Position numbers and translations under genes: made by a program. Below, in pieces: positions 6,949-14,427 of a stretch of DNA of 23,944 nt (position 1 is its first letter; every line of letters starts with the position of its first letter). The stretch is from an uncultured Odoribacter sp. GTDB taxonomy: Bacteria > Bacteroidota > Bacteroidia > Bacteroidales > Marinifilaceae. The stretch is taken from NCBI GenBank assembly GCA_947176455.1, contig CAMWQQ010000003.1, forward strand, positions 1-23,944, read 5' to 3'. The notes under the pieces were generated by a model. That model made no database searches. It saw nothing but the letters and a program-made list of their open reading frames with translations, and was not told the origin of the DNA.

Positions 6949-8310
6949 TTAATTTCCGAACTGTTGGGCTGCCAGTTTCTGCACTTTGGCGGTGTACTCT
7001 TCAACGCTGATTTTTCCGCTTGCCATTTGTTGCTGTAAAATCTGTACCTGCTGGAGATAGTCTTGCATGCCGTTGCCTTGCATCATTTGCTGCATATTTT
7101 GTATTATTTGTTGTTGCATGGCTTGCATATTTTGCACGTACTGGTTCATATCCAAACCGTTGTCGGTATCTTCCTCATCTTCGTCCGGATCGTATTCGTC
7201 CAGTTCGTCCTCCATGATTGCTTCCATGGCTTTATACAGGATTGGAGCGGCTTTTTCCCAGGGTTGTGCGGAACTTCTTTGCAAAGCGTCCGCCACGACT
7301 CTGTTTACATCTTCCTGGAGGTTGTTGTAGTAGTACATTTCATAGAATTTGTAAAGCATCATGATGCAAGCGGTCGGGTAATCCTCCGATTCCATGAAAT
7401 GGGATATTTTTTTGTAACTTTCTTCAAAATTCTCTTGGATATTCTGGAGGTTGGAACGGCGTTTGGCAGGAATAAAGGTTTCTACGTAATAAAGATTTTC
7501 CGCCAGCTTTTCTTTGGGCATCTGTTGCAGTTTTTCAATCACGGCTTTTCCTTGGGCGGTGATGTCGGGCAGAGGCAGGTCGTTCCGGTCCATATCGCTG
7601 ATTGCCTTTTGCATGTCGTTGAACAATTGTCCTTGCGGGTGTGCGAAGTACATGAATTTCATCATTGTCGTGTCGATGATGTTCCAGATATACCCGTATT
7701 TGCGTGCAGGCTCGAAATATTTTACGGCATCCAGACACTCTTGGCAACAAACTTGCAAGGCATTGTAAATTCGGTCGATGTCCGCTGTTGCGTATGGGGT
7801 GATTTTGGGTTCGTAGATGCGTTTTGCTCCGAATTTTGTTTCAAACTCATCGTCGTATTTGTCGCCCGTATGACAGATTTCTTCCAGGATATAATAGATT
7901 TTGTACGGATTAATCAGTTGAATCGGACAAGTGTATTCAAAAGACAATTGATTGTCTTTTAGATAAATCATTGACAAGTCCATGGCATTGAAATTCAATC
8001 CCGCAACCTGGCGGAGCAATGGTATGCGCCCTTTTTCCGGGAGCGAGACGAAAGGAGCCGTAATGGACAGTTTTTCATTGTCCAGTTTGATATTTACGAC
8101 AATGGAACCGTGAGGGATGTGAAATTCATTTCCCTGTACATTGCCGTATCGGGTGCGAAATTCACCGTTTATGTAGTCGAGCAACGAGTAGAAAGATTTC
8201 AGGTATTCCTGATTCTCAAAAGCCTCTACGCTTACATCGAAAGCTTCGACATTCATTTTGCTCTCTGTCGATGCGATGACGGGAGGAATAAAGGTTAAGT
8301 TTTGCTTCAT
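6949..8310 (-). CDS. Uncharacterised YbjN-like protein with acidic, Gln/Met-rich and SHOCT-like tail
   Basis: 453 aa, with no family I can name securely. Residues about 20-165 look like a YbjN/CesT-type alpha-beta domain (HGSIVVNIKLDNEKLSITAPF; LPLLRQ-like helix at 97-103; MIYLKDNQLSFEYTCPI; a helix ending DDEFETKFG). Residues 170-365 are mainly helical with aromatic-rich stretches (KFYEMYYYNN). Residues 367-384 are strongly acidic. Residues 389-428 are a Gln/Met-rich amphipathic helix, probably a coiled coil. The last about 25 residues (MASGKISVEEYTAKVQKLAAQQ) resemble a SHOCT motif, a short oligomerisation or interaction module. No signal peptide or membrane helix. It is the first gene of an operon with the zinc-ribbon protease and is a plausible regulator, scaffold or substrate of it. 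This is inference. Confidence 0.75.
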   Translation of the reverse strand: MKQNLTFIPPVIASTESKMNVEAFDVSVEAFENQEYLKSFYSLLDYINGEFRTRYGNVQGNEFHIPHGSIVVNIKLDNEKLSITAPFVSLPEKGRIPLLRQVAGLNFNAMDLSMIYLKDNQLSFEYTCPIQLINPYKIYYILEEICHTGDKYDDEFETKFGAKRIYEPKITPYATADIDRIYNALQVCCQECLDAVKYFEPARKYGYIWNIIDTTMMKFMYFAHPQGQLFNDMQKAISDMDRNDLPLPDITAQGKAVIEKLQQMPKEKLAENLYYVETFIPAKRRSNLQNIQENFEESYKKISHFMESEDYPTACIMMLYKFYEMYYYNNLQEDVNRVVADALQRSSAQPWEKAAPILYKAMEAIMEDELDEYDPDEDEEDTDNGLDMNQYVQNMQAMQQQIIQNMQQMMQGNGMQDYLQQVQILQQQMASGKISVEEYTAKVQKLAAQQFGN

Positions 8311-8392
8311 GATATAATGACGATAATTTGTTAGATTTTCAATAAGTTATATAAAAGTTTGTTCAAATGTAAGCGTTGTTTGCCGTATGTTG

Positions 8393-8422
8393 CAAATGTA
8401 ATGATATTTTGGACGAATGCAA
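8393..8422 (-). promoter_or_regulatory. Promoter of the YbjN-like/protease operon
   Basis: On the minus strand, TTG (8422-8420) and TACATTTG (8400-8393) are separated by 19 bp, a good Bacteroides-type promoter. A second TACATTTG copy lies 19 bp further downstream (8381-8374), either a second -7 box or a repeated operator. The leader would be about 75 or 55 nt. Confidence 0.55.
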
Positions 8423-8463
8423 GAAGATGTCGTTTTTAATCGGCTTTTATGGCTTGGGAACGG

Positions 8464-8496
8464 TTTGAATGTTCATGAAAATATGTGTTATATTTG
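8464..8496 (+). promoter_or_regulatory. Promoter of the ybaK-mutY operon
   Basis: TTTG at 8464-8467 and TATATTTG at 8489-8496 with a 21-bp spacer match the Bacteroides consensus at both elements. Transcription would start near 8503, downstream of the in-frame ATG at 8469, which supports the ATG at 8520 as the real start. The promoter is divergent from that of the protease operon. Confidence 0.7.
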
Positions 8497-8519
8497 CCGG
8501 GTATTTTAGAAAGAAGAAG

Positions 8520-9005
8520 ATGACGGCGAAAATCAGTAAGACCAATGCGGCGCGTTTGCTGGACCAGGCGAGAATCGCTTATGAACTGGTGCCTTACGAG
8601 GTGGATGAAAATAATCTGGCGGCAGGGCACGTGGCGGAGCAGTTGGGGGAAAACATTGCGCAGGTATTCAAGACTTTGGTGTTGCGCGGAGACAGGAACG
8701 GCATTTTTGTCTGTGTGGTTCCGGGAGATGCCGAGGTGGATTTGAAACTGGCGGCAAAGGCTTCCGGCAATAAAAGCGCGGAACTGATTCATATGAAGGA
8801 ATTGCTGCCGACAACGGGGTATATCCGGGGAGGCTGTTCGCCAATCGGTATGAAAAAGGCGTTCCCGACTTTTATCCATCATTCCTGTATGGATTTTGAT
8901 TCTATTTATGTCAGTGCGGGCGTCAGGGGATTGCAGATAAAAATAGCTCCGGGAGATTTGTGCAGGTATGTCGGAGCGGTGCTAACGGCGTTGATTTTGG
9001 TGTAA
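8520..9005 (+). CDS. ybaK: Cys-tRNA(Pro)/Cys-tRNA(Cys) deacylase, YbaK/EbsC family
   Basis: A 161-aa trans-editing enzyme that hydrolyses Cys mis-attached to tRNA(Pro). The conserved lysine sits in VFKTLVLRGD (K51), and the family signature GYIRGGCSPIGMKK is complete. Length matches the family (about 155-160). The ATG at 8520 is chosen over the in-frame ATG at 8469 because the latter lies between the promoter elements and would add a 17-residue extension foreign to the family; a purine-rich AGAAAGAAGAAG precedes 8520. It is the first gene of a tight operon with mutY (3 nt between stop and start). Confidence 0.9.
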   Translation: MTAKISKTNAARLLDQARIAYELVPYEVDENNLAAGHVAEQLGENIAQVFKTLVLRGDRNGIFVCVVPGDAEVDLKLAAKASGNKSAELIHMKELLPTTGYIRGGCSPIGMKKAFPTFIHHSCMDFDSIYVSAGVRGLQIKIAPGDLCRYVGAVLTALILV

Positions 9006-9008
9006 ACT

Positions 9009-10052
9009 ATGGATATCGGCAAGACTTTGATTCATTGGTACGCTGAAAACAAGCGGCAGTTGCCTTGGCGGGAGACGACAGACCCTTATCGGATTTGGAT
9101 TTCGGAAATTATTTTACAGCAGACAAGGGTGGTGCAGGGACTGGAATACTTCAACCGTTTTGTGGAGCGGTTTCCGGACGTCCGGACGTTGGCGGATGCG
9201 GAAGAGGACGAAGTGATGAAGTATTGGCAGGGACTGGGGTATTACAGTCGCGCTCGTAATTTGCATGTGGCTGCCCAGGAGATCAGAGACCGGTTTGGCG
9301 GAAAGTTTCCGCAAACCTACGAGGAGGTGCTGTCTTTGAAAGGGGTCGGTGAATATACGGCGGCTGCCATTTGTTCGTTTGCCTGGCGGTTGCCCTATGC
9401 CGTAGTGGACGGGAACGTTTATCGAGTGTTGGGGCGGGTGTTCGGTATGGATGTGCCGATAGATTCCGGTGTCGGAAAAAGGGAGTTTGCGGCATTGGCG
9501 CAGGAGTTGTTGGACAAGGAACGCCCCGACCTTTATAATCAAGCGATTATGGATTTCGGCGCAGTGCAATGTACGCCCCGAAATCCCGATTGTCTGTATT
9601 GTCCGTTGCGAGAGGGGTGCATCGCCTTTTCGGAGGGCAGGGTGAATGATTTGCCGGTAAAGGCAGGCAAGACTGTCGTAAAGCCCCGTTATTTCAATTA
9701 TTTGCATATTCATAGCAAGGGCCTGCATTTGCTGGCGCGCCGTGATGACAAAGATATTTGGCGCAATCTTTACGAATATCCTTTGATAGAGACGGAGGAT
9801 CCTGTGGATTTTGGGGAATTGCAGCGTTCCGATGCGTATTGTCGTCTGCTGGACGGGGTGGATGAAATTCGGGTGCTTCGTATGATAGAAATGCCGAAGC
9901 ACGTGCTTTCCCACCGGATTATTTATGCCCGGTTTTATGAATTGGAAGTCAGTAACTTTTCCGATGGAATGAAGAATTACTTGCAGGTGAGGGAAGAGGA
10001 GGTGGAGCAGTATGCCGTTTCCCGGCTGATAGAACTGTATCGGGAGATGTAG
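9009..10052 (+). CDS. mutY: A/G-specific adenine DNA glycosylase
   Basis: A 347-aa base-excision repair enzyme that removes adenine mispaired with 8-oxoguanine. Visible: catalytic E33 (ISEIILQQTRV), the helix-hairpin-helix LKGVGEYTAAAI (110-121), catalytic D134 (VVDGNVYRVLGR), the [4Fe-4S] loop C188-x6-C195-x2-C198-x5-C204, and a C-terminal NUDIX-like domain for 8-oxoG recognition with LSHRIIYARFYELE. Length is normal. It starts 3 nt after the ybaK stop and is probably cotranscribed with it. It converges on the RluA-family gene with 30 nt between stops. Confidence 0.95.
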   Translation: MDIGKTLIHWYAENKRQLPWRETTDPYRIWISEIILQQTRVVQGLEYFNRFVERFPDVRTLADAEEDEVMKYWQGLGYYSRARNLHVAAQEIRDRFGGKFPQTYEEVLSLKGVGEYTAAAICSFAWRLPYAVVDGNVYRVLGRVFGMDVPIDSGVGKREFAALAQELLDKERPDLYNQAIMDFGAVQCTPRNPDCLYCPLREGCIAFSEGRVNDLPVKAGKTVVKPRYFNYLHIHSKGLHLLARRDDKDIWRNLYEYPLIETEDPVDFGELQRSDAYCRLLDGVDEIRVLRMIEMPKHVLSHRIIYARFYELEVSNFSDGMKNYLQVREEEVEQYAVSRLIELYREM

Positions 10053-10070
10053 GATTTCTATGCGTTTTCT

Positions 10071-10102
10071 TGCCGGATGCCGTCAGAAGTCGGCAGGTTT
10101 TT
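10071..10102 (+). terminator. Possible terminator of ybaK-mutY
   Basis: A short GC-rich stem (TGCCG at 10078-10082 with CGGCA at 10091-10095) is followed by GG and five T. It starts 25 nt after the mutY stop and overlaps the 3' end of the convergent RluA-family gene. The stem is only 5 bp, so this is tentative. Confidence 0.3.
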
Positions 10103-11702
10103 CCAATTGCATTTTTTGCCCGGTTGCCGGGTGTACGAACTCTATGTATTCAGAGTGGAGGTAGAGGCGTTCTGCCTTTTTTCCGTACAGGGAATCCCCG
10201 ACGATGGGGCAGTTCAGCCCCAGGGGGTGTGCGGCGTGTACCCGTAACTGGTGGGTGCGTCCGGTCTGCGGATAAAAGGCGATGCGGGTGTGCCGTTCCG
10301 TCCGTTCCAACACCTGGTAGCGGGTAATGGCAGGTTTGCCGAATGTTTCGTTTACGATTTGCCGGGGACGGTCATGGATGTCCGGGCAAAGTGGCAGGCT
10401 GATGACTCCTTCGTTTGCGGGAACATTGCCGTCCAAGAGAGCCGTATAGCGTTTCCGGACGGTATGAGCAAGAAATTGCTTTTGCAGATGCTCGTGGACG
10501 CTTTTGCTTTTGGCAATGAGTAGCAATCCCGAGGTTGCCATGTCCAGCCGATGTACGAGTAGGGGACCGGTGGCTTCGGGATATGCTTGCCGAGTCAAAT
10601 CCAGAACGGACAGACGGGGCGTTTTGCCGGGGACGCTGAGCATCCCTGCCGGTTTGTTGACGACCAGCAGCCATTGGTCCTCGTAGACGATTTCGGGGAA
10701 TTCGGTAAACTGCCGTTCTTCGGGCAGGTCGGGTTGTTCCGTGTTCAGACCTTGTAGCATAAAATGCAGGATAGGACCGCATTTCCCTTGGCATGCCGGG
10801 TAATAGTATCCTTGCCGTCGGATTTCCGTTTTCGGGGAGCATCCCCACCAGAATTCCGCCATAGCAACGGGATGCAGTCCGTGTTTATAGGCAAACTGGA
10901 GCAACTTCGGGGCGGCGCATTCTCCGGCTCCGGCAGGAGGATTGTTTTGCCCCTCTTCCCGGAAAAGGTCGAACAGATTTTTTTCCTCTCCCCGGGCATT
11001 GAGCAGTCGGAATTGCTCGAACAGTCGTTGCTGGAGTTTGGCGGAACGCTGTTTGCGCTCGGCTTTCAATGTTTCGATGCGTTTGGTAAATTCGTCAATG
11101 CGGTGTTGTATTTCACCGACCTGTTCTTTCCAGTGTTTTTCTAGGCGTTTGTATTCGGCTTTTTGGAATTGACTTTCACGGATGAGCGCCGAGGTGTCGA
11201 TGTCTTGTGGGTTCCGGCTACGTTGCAGGTCCCGGGTGGCTTTGTCCGCCTTTAGCTTGGCTTTGGCGGTTGACAAGGCTTGTTCGGCTTGTGAACTTTT
11301 TGCCGTTAAATCCTGCCGTGCTTGCTGGTAGTCCGGGTCGTTTTCTATTTGCCGGATTTGCTCGTTGATAGTGGAAATGTGCTGTTCCTCCTGCGTAAAG
11401 AAACCGTCCGGTGCTTGCAGGTTGTAGACCGGAGGGACGAAATAGGGGTGCAGGTAGCTACCGTCAAGTATGCCCGAAAAGGCTGCCAGGAAACCGATTC
11501 GGTTGTCCGGAGTACGGACAATCAGGACGCCGAACATTTTTCCTTCGTCCGGTTTCCGTTTCCAGAGTTCCATTCCGGAAAGATATTCTTGCACCTCTCT
11601 TACCGCTTCTACGCACAAGGCGTGAGGCGTGTAATGGAACGGATTGGTGAACCGCTCAGGCAGTGCGATGCCGGCAACCGAATTTCGGAAAAAATGAATC
11701 AT
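10083..11702 (-). CDS. RluA-family pseudouridine synthase with long coiled-coil N-terminal extension
   Basis: 539 aa from the ATG at 11702; the frame stays open upstream into the CatA-like gene on the other strand, which I regard as spurious. The C-terminal third (about 337-539) is a complete RluA catalytic domain: IVYEDQWLLVVNKPAGMLSVPG, the catalytic aspartate D387 in LLVHRLDMATSGL, and the PQTGRTHQLRVH motif. The N-terminal about 330 residues hold a globular domain (1-100), a charged coiled coil (about 105-235), and a segment with GAGECAAPKLLQFAYKHGL and a C-x3-C pair (YPACQGKC). This architecture recurs in Bacteroidota and is longer than E. coli RluA (about 220 aa). The target uridine (rRNA or tRNA) cannot be read from sequence. 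A TACTTTAG near-match to the -7 box lies about 25 nt upstream. Confidence 0.9.
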   Translation of the reverse strand: MIHFFRNSVAGIALPERFTNPFHYTPHALCVEAVREVQEYLSGMELWKRKPDEGKMFGVLIVRTPDNRIGFLAAFSGILDGSYLHPYFVPPVYNLQAPDGFFTQEEQHISTINEQIRQIENDPDYQQARQDLTAKSSQAEQALSTAKAKLKADKATRDLQRSRNPQDIDTSALIRESQFQKAEYKRLEKHWKEQVGEIQHRIDEFTKRIETLKAERKQRSAKLQQRLFEQFRLLNARGEEKNLFDLFREEGQNNPPAGAGECAAPKLLQFAYKHGLHPVAMAEFWWGCSPKTEIRRQGYYYPACQGKCGPILHFMLQGLNTEQPDLPEERQFTEFPEIVYEDQWLLVVNKPAGMLSVPGKTPRLSVLDLTRQAYPEATGPLLVHRLDMATSGLLLIAKSKSVHEHLQKQFLAHTVRKRYTALLDGNVPANEGVISLPLCPDIHDRPRQIVNETFGKPAITRYQVLERTERHTRIAFYPQTGRTHQLRVHAAHPLGLNCPIVGDSLYGKKAERLYLHSEYIEFVHPATGQKMQLEKPADF

Positions 11703-11770
11703 AAGACGTGATGATAATTTTTGCCTAAAGTAGTGAAAATCGGGATAAACTGAAAATCCTGGGAATTTTA

Positions 11771-11778
11771 TAAATTTG
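11771..11778 (+). promoter_or_regulatory. -7 box (TAAATTTG) of the CatA-like gene
   Basis: TAAATTTG matches TAnnTTTG exactly, 20 nt upstream of the start codon at 11799. No matching -33 TTTG is visible at 19-21 bp. Confidence 0.5.
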
Positions 11779-11798
11779 CGACGGAAAATAAGAATCAA

Positions 11799-12416
11799 AT
11801 GAAAGAAGTAAATCCTGGAGAAACGTCCCGTGCGTACGCGTTTGAGATGTGGATGAAAGCGCCTATGCCTATGGTGACCCTGTTCAAGACGCTTGATGTG
11901 TCGAATCTTGTGCGGTTGAGCCGAAAGAAAGGCTTGAAATTCAATATGCTGATATGTTGGTGCATCGGCAGGGCGGCGAGCCGGATGAAGGAATTTTATC
12001 TGCTTCCGGTGGGCGACAAGCTGATTCAGTATGAATCCGTTGCCGTTAATACCATTGTCGCCAACAGGGAGGGAGAGGTCAGTTCGTGCGACGTTCCGTT
12101 TTCGGACGATTTGAAGGCGTTTAATGAGGATTATCTGCGTCTGACCCGTCAGGTCGCCGAAACCTGCCAGAATCACGACCTGCCCGAAAGTATGGTCATC
12201 GGCACTTCGGCGCTTGCCCGGTATGACTTGGACGGGGCGGTGGGGATGTACAGTGGCATATTCAACAATCCGTTTATGATTTGGGGCAAATACCGAAAGC
12301 ATTTTTTCAAGACCACGCTGTATGTTTCTTTCCAGTTTCACCATACGCAAATGGACGGTGCCCACGCTGCCGGATTCCTTGATTTGTTGCAGAAAGAGAT
12401 AGCCGGAGCAAAATAA
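11799..12416 (+). CDS. CatA-like acetyltransferase (chloramphenicol acetyltransferase fold)
   Basis: A 205-aa protein of the CAT trimer family. The active-site signature H-x3-D-G is present (H182 and D186 in FHHTQMDGAHAAGF), and the N-terminal YAFEMWMKAPMPMVTL and the FMIWGKYR segment match the family layout. True CatA enzymes are about 215-220 aa and acetylate chloramphenicol with acetyl-CoA. Chromosomal Bacteroidota homologues like this are often divergent O-acetyltransferases of unknown substrate. The single-gene setting next to housekeeping genes, with no mobile element and unremarkable base composition, argues for a resident gene rather than an acquired resistance gene. Resistance should not be assumed. 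Confidence 0.8.
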   Translation: MKEVNPGETSRAYAFEMWMKAPMPMVTLFKTLDVSNLVRLSRKKGLKFNMLICWCIGRAASRMKEFYLLPVGDKLIQYESVAVNTIVANREGEVSSCDVPFSDDLKAFNEDYLRLTRQVAETCQNHDLPESMVIGTSALARYDLDGAVGMYSGIFNNPFMIWGKYRKHFFKTTLYVSFQFHHTQMDGAHAAGFLDLLQKEIAGAK

Positions 12417-12431
12417 AAACCGGGGGAAGGC

Positions 12432-12463
12432 TTGGGAAAATCGGTGAAAATTGATTAATTTTG
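12432..12463 (+). promoter_or_regulatory. Promoter of the parE-parC cluster
   Basis: TTG at 12432-12434 and TAATTTTG at 12456-12463 are spaced by 21 bp and fit the Bacteroides consensus. With the ATG at 12559 the mRNA leader would be about 90 nt. Confidence 0.55.
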
Positions 12464-12558
12464 CCTGAATCGCTTACGGGACATAAAGTTTGACGATTCC
12501 CGGAATCTTCGGATATCCGGCGGATTGTGTCGTGAAATTAATAAACATATTTGTGCAG

Positions 12559-14397
12559 ATGATAGACAATGGTTATTCGGAAGATTCGATTAAGACGTTA
12601 GACTGGCAGGAGCATATCCGTCTTCGTCCCGGAATGTATATCGGCAAGCTGGGTGACGGTGCGGCACCGGATGACGGTATTTACATTTTGGTGAAAGAGG
12701 TGGTGGACAACTCCATTGACGAGTTTGCCATGGGTGCCGGTACGGAAATCCTGCTTACGGTGGAGGACCGGAAAGTGACCGTGCGTGACTTCGGACGAGG
12801 TATTCCTTTGGGGAAGCTGGTGGATGCCTCTTCCAAGATGAATACCGGTGCGAAATACGATTCCGAGGCTTTTAAGAAATCCGTGGGGTTGAACGGGGTC
12901 GGTATCAAGGCGGTCAATGCGTTGTCTGAAAGTTTTGAAATCCAGTCTTTCCGGGAGGGAGAAACCAAGTATGTCCGTTACTCCCGGGCGAAAATCGTGG
13001 AGGAGCGGGATATTGAACCGACGCAGGAACCGAACGGTACGAAGGTGACTTTCCTGGCGGACAAGGATATTTTCGGGAATTACCATTTTATCATCGAATA
13101 TCTGGAGGCTATGGTGAGGAACTATGTGTTCCTGAATGTCGGTCTGACCATTGTTTTCAACGGGCATAAGTTTTTTTCCAAGCGCGGGTTGTATGACTTG
13201 CTGACGGAGAATATGAACGGTGAGGGATTGTATCCGATCATTCACCTTCGGGGGGAAGACATCGAGATTGCGATGACGCACGGCAGACAGTATGGGGAGG
13301 AATATTATTCGTTTGTTAACGGTCAGCATACGACGCAAGGAGGAACGCATTTGAGCGCTTTTCGTGAGGCGGTAGCCAAGACCATACGGGATTTCTACAA
13401 GAAAGATTTCGATATGTCCGATATCCGTGCTTCCATTATCGGTGCCATCAGCATCAAGGTACAGGAGCCGGTGTTTGAGTCGCAGACAAAGACGAAGCTG
13501 GGGTCCAAGGACGTGGGTCCGGAAGGTCCGACGGTGCGGAATTTCATTATGGATTTCGTGACGAAGGAGCTGGACAATTACCTGTATCGCAATCCGGATA
13601 CGGCGGAATTGCTGTTGAAGAAAATCGTGGAGACGGAAAAAGAGCGGAAGGCGATGTCCGGAGTGCAGAAGATTGCCCGCGAGCGTGCCAAGCAGGTGAG
13701 CCTGCACAACCGGAAGTTGCGTGATTGCCGGGTGCATTTCAATACGAATCACGAACGGAAAACGGAGTCGTCCATTTTTATCACCGAGGGGGATTCCGCC
13801 AGCGGTTCCATTACGAAATCCAGGGACGTGAACACGCAGGCGGTGTTCAGTCTGCGGGGAAAACCGCTGAACTCGTACGGCTTGACGAAAAAGGTGGTGT
13901 ATGAAAACGAGGAATTCAATTTGTTGCAGGCGGCGTTGAATATCGAGGACGGTCTGGAAGATTTGCGTTACAACAATGTCATTATCGCAACGGATGCTGA
14001 TGTGGACGGTATGCACATCCGTTTGTTGTTGCTGACTTTCTTTTTGCAATTTTTTCCGGATTTGGTGCGTTCCGGGCACGTGTATATCCTGCAGACCCCG
14101 TTGTTCCGGGTTCGGAACAAGAAAGAAACCCGTTATTGCTATACGGATGCGGAGCGAGAGAATGCGATTCAGAAACTGGGACCGAAACCGGAAATCACCC
14201 GTTTCAAGGGGTTGGGAGAGATTTCTCCGAGTGAGTTCGAGCATTTCATTGGGAAGGATATCCGGCTGGAACCGGTGCGGATTTCCAAAGGCGATTCCAT
14301 TGACGAGGTGTTGAGTTATTATATGGGCAAGAATACACCGGAACGGCAGGATTTCATCATTGACAATTTGTATATAGAGAAGGACGAGTTGCGGTAA
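12559..14397 (+). CDS. parE: DNA topoisomerase IV subunit B (type IIA, GyrB/ParE family)
   Basis: A 612-aa ATPase subunit of topoisomerase IV, which decatenates daughter chromosomes. GHKL ATPase: E47 and N51 in [11 protein letters not shown], the RGIPLG motif and [20 protein letters not shown] domain: EGDSASGS (E410) and DADVDG (479-484). I use the ATG at 12559 ([16 protein letters not shown]) rather than the in-frame TTG at 12490, because the added stretch lacks family features and family members start just before the [13 protein letters not shown] segment. It lacks the longer TOPRIM insertion typical of some GyrB, and pairing with the adjacent parC supports topo IV over gyrase. Confidence 0.92.
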   Translation: MIDNGYSEDSIKTLDWQEHIRLRPGMYIGKLGDGAAPDDGIYILVKEVVDNSIDEFAMGAGTEILLTVEDRKVTVRDFGRGIPLGKLVDASSKMNTGAKYDSEAFKKSVGLNGVGIKAVNALSESFEIQSFREGETKYVRYSRAKIVEERDIEPTQEPNGTKVTFLADKDIFGNYHFIIEYLEAMVRNYVFLNVGLTIVFNGHKFFSKRGLYDLLTENMNGEGLYPIIHLRGEDIEIAMTHGRQYGEEYYSFVNGQHTTQGGTHLSAFREAVAKTIRDFYKKDFDMSDIRASIIGAISIKVQEPVFESQTKTKLGSKDVGPEGPTVRNFIMDFVTKELDNYLYRNPDTAELLLKKIVETEKERKAMSGVQKIARERAKQVSLHNRKLRDCRVHFNTNHERKTESSIFITEGDSASGSITKSRDVNTQAVFSLRGKPLNSYGLTKKVVYENEEFNLLQAALNIEDGLEDLRYNNVIIATDADVDGMHIRLLLLTFFLQFFPDLVRSGHVYILQTPLFRVRNKKETRYCYTDAERENAIQKLGPKPEITRFKGLGEISPSEFEHFIGKDIRLEPVRISKGDSIDEVLSYYMGKNTPERQDFIIDNLYIEKDELR

Positions 14398-14399
14398 CG

Positions 14400-14426
14400 G
14401 ATTAACGATTTACGATTTAGTGATTT
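14400..14426 (+). repeat. Degenerate 7-bp tandem repeat in the parE-parC spacer
   Basis: The 30-nt spacer contains GATTAAC, GATTTAC and GATTTAG in tandem (14400-14420) followed by TGATTTT. The spacer carries the parC ribosome-binding region but no purine-rich Shine-Dalgarno, so these A/T-rich repeats may form an unstructured translation-initiation region. Confidence 0.6.
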
Positions 14427-14427
14427 T

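Noticed and set aside
7063..7962. 299-codon plus-strand frame opposite the YbjN-like gene
   Set aside because: Its Phe/Val/His-rich translation has no recognisable motif and mirrors the sense gene, which has a good promoter and sits in an operon.
8469..8519. Upstream in-frame ATG for the ybaK-like gene
   Set aside because: It sits between the -33 and -7 elements of the best promoter, so it would not be in the transcript, and it adds a 17-residue extension unlike the family.
11703..12365. Minus-strand open frame extending the RluA-family protein to 760 residues through the CatA-like gene
   Set aside because: The extra N-terminal part is antisense to a clear CAT-family gene, is rich in His/Arg/Phe as shadow frames are, and the family architecture is complete from the ATG at 11702.
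12490..12558. TTG-initiated extension of parE
   Set aside because: It uses a rare start codon and encodes 23 residues unlike known ParE N-termini. The ATG at 12559 is followed directly by family-typical sequence.
12598..14244. 548-codon open frame antisense to parE, and a 642-codon frame antisense to parC (15271-17199)
   Set aside because: Both are long because of the base composition of the sense strand. Their translations are His/Leu/Arg-rich without domain motifs, while the sense strand encodes unmistakable topoisomerase IV subunits.
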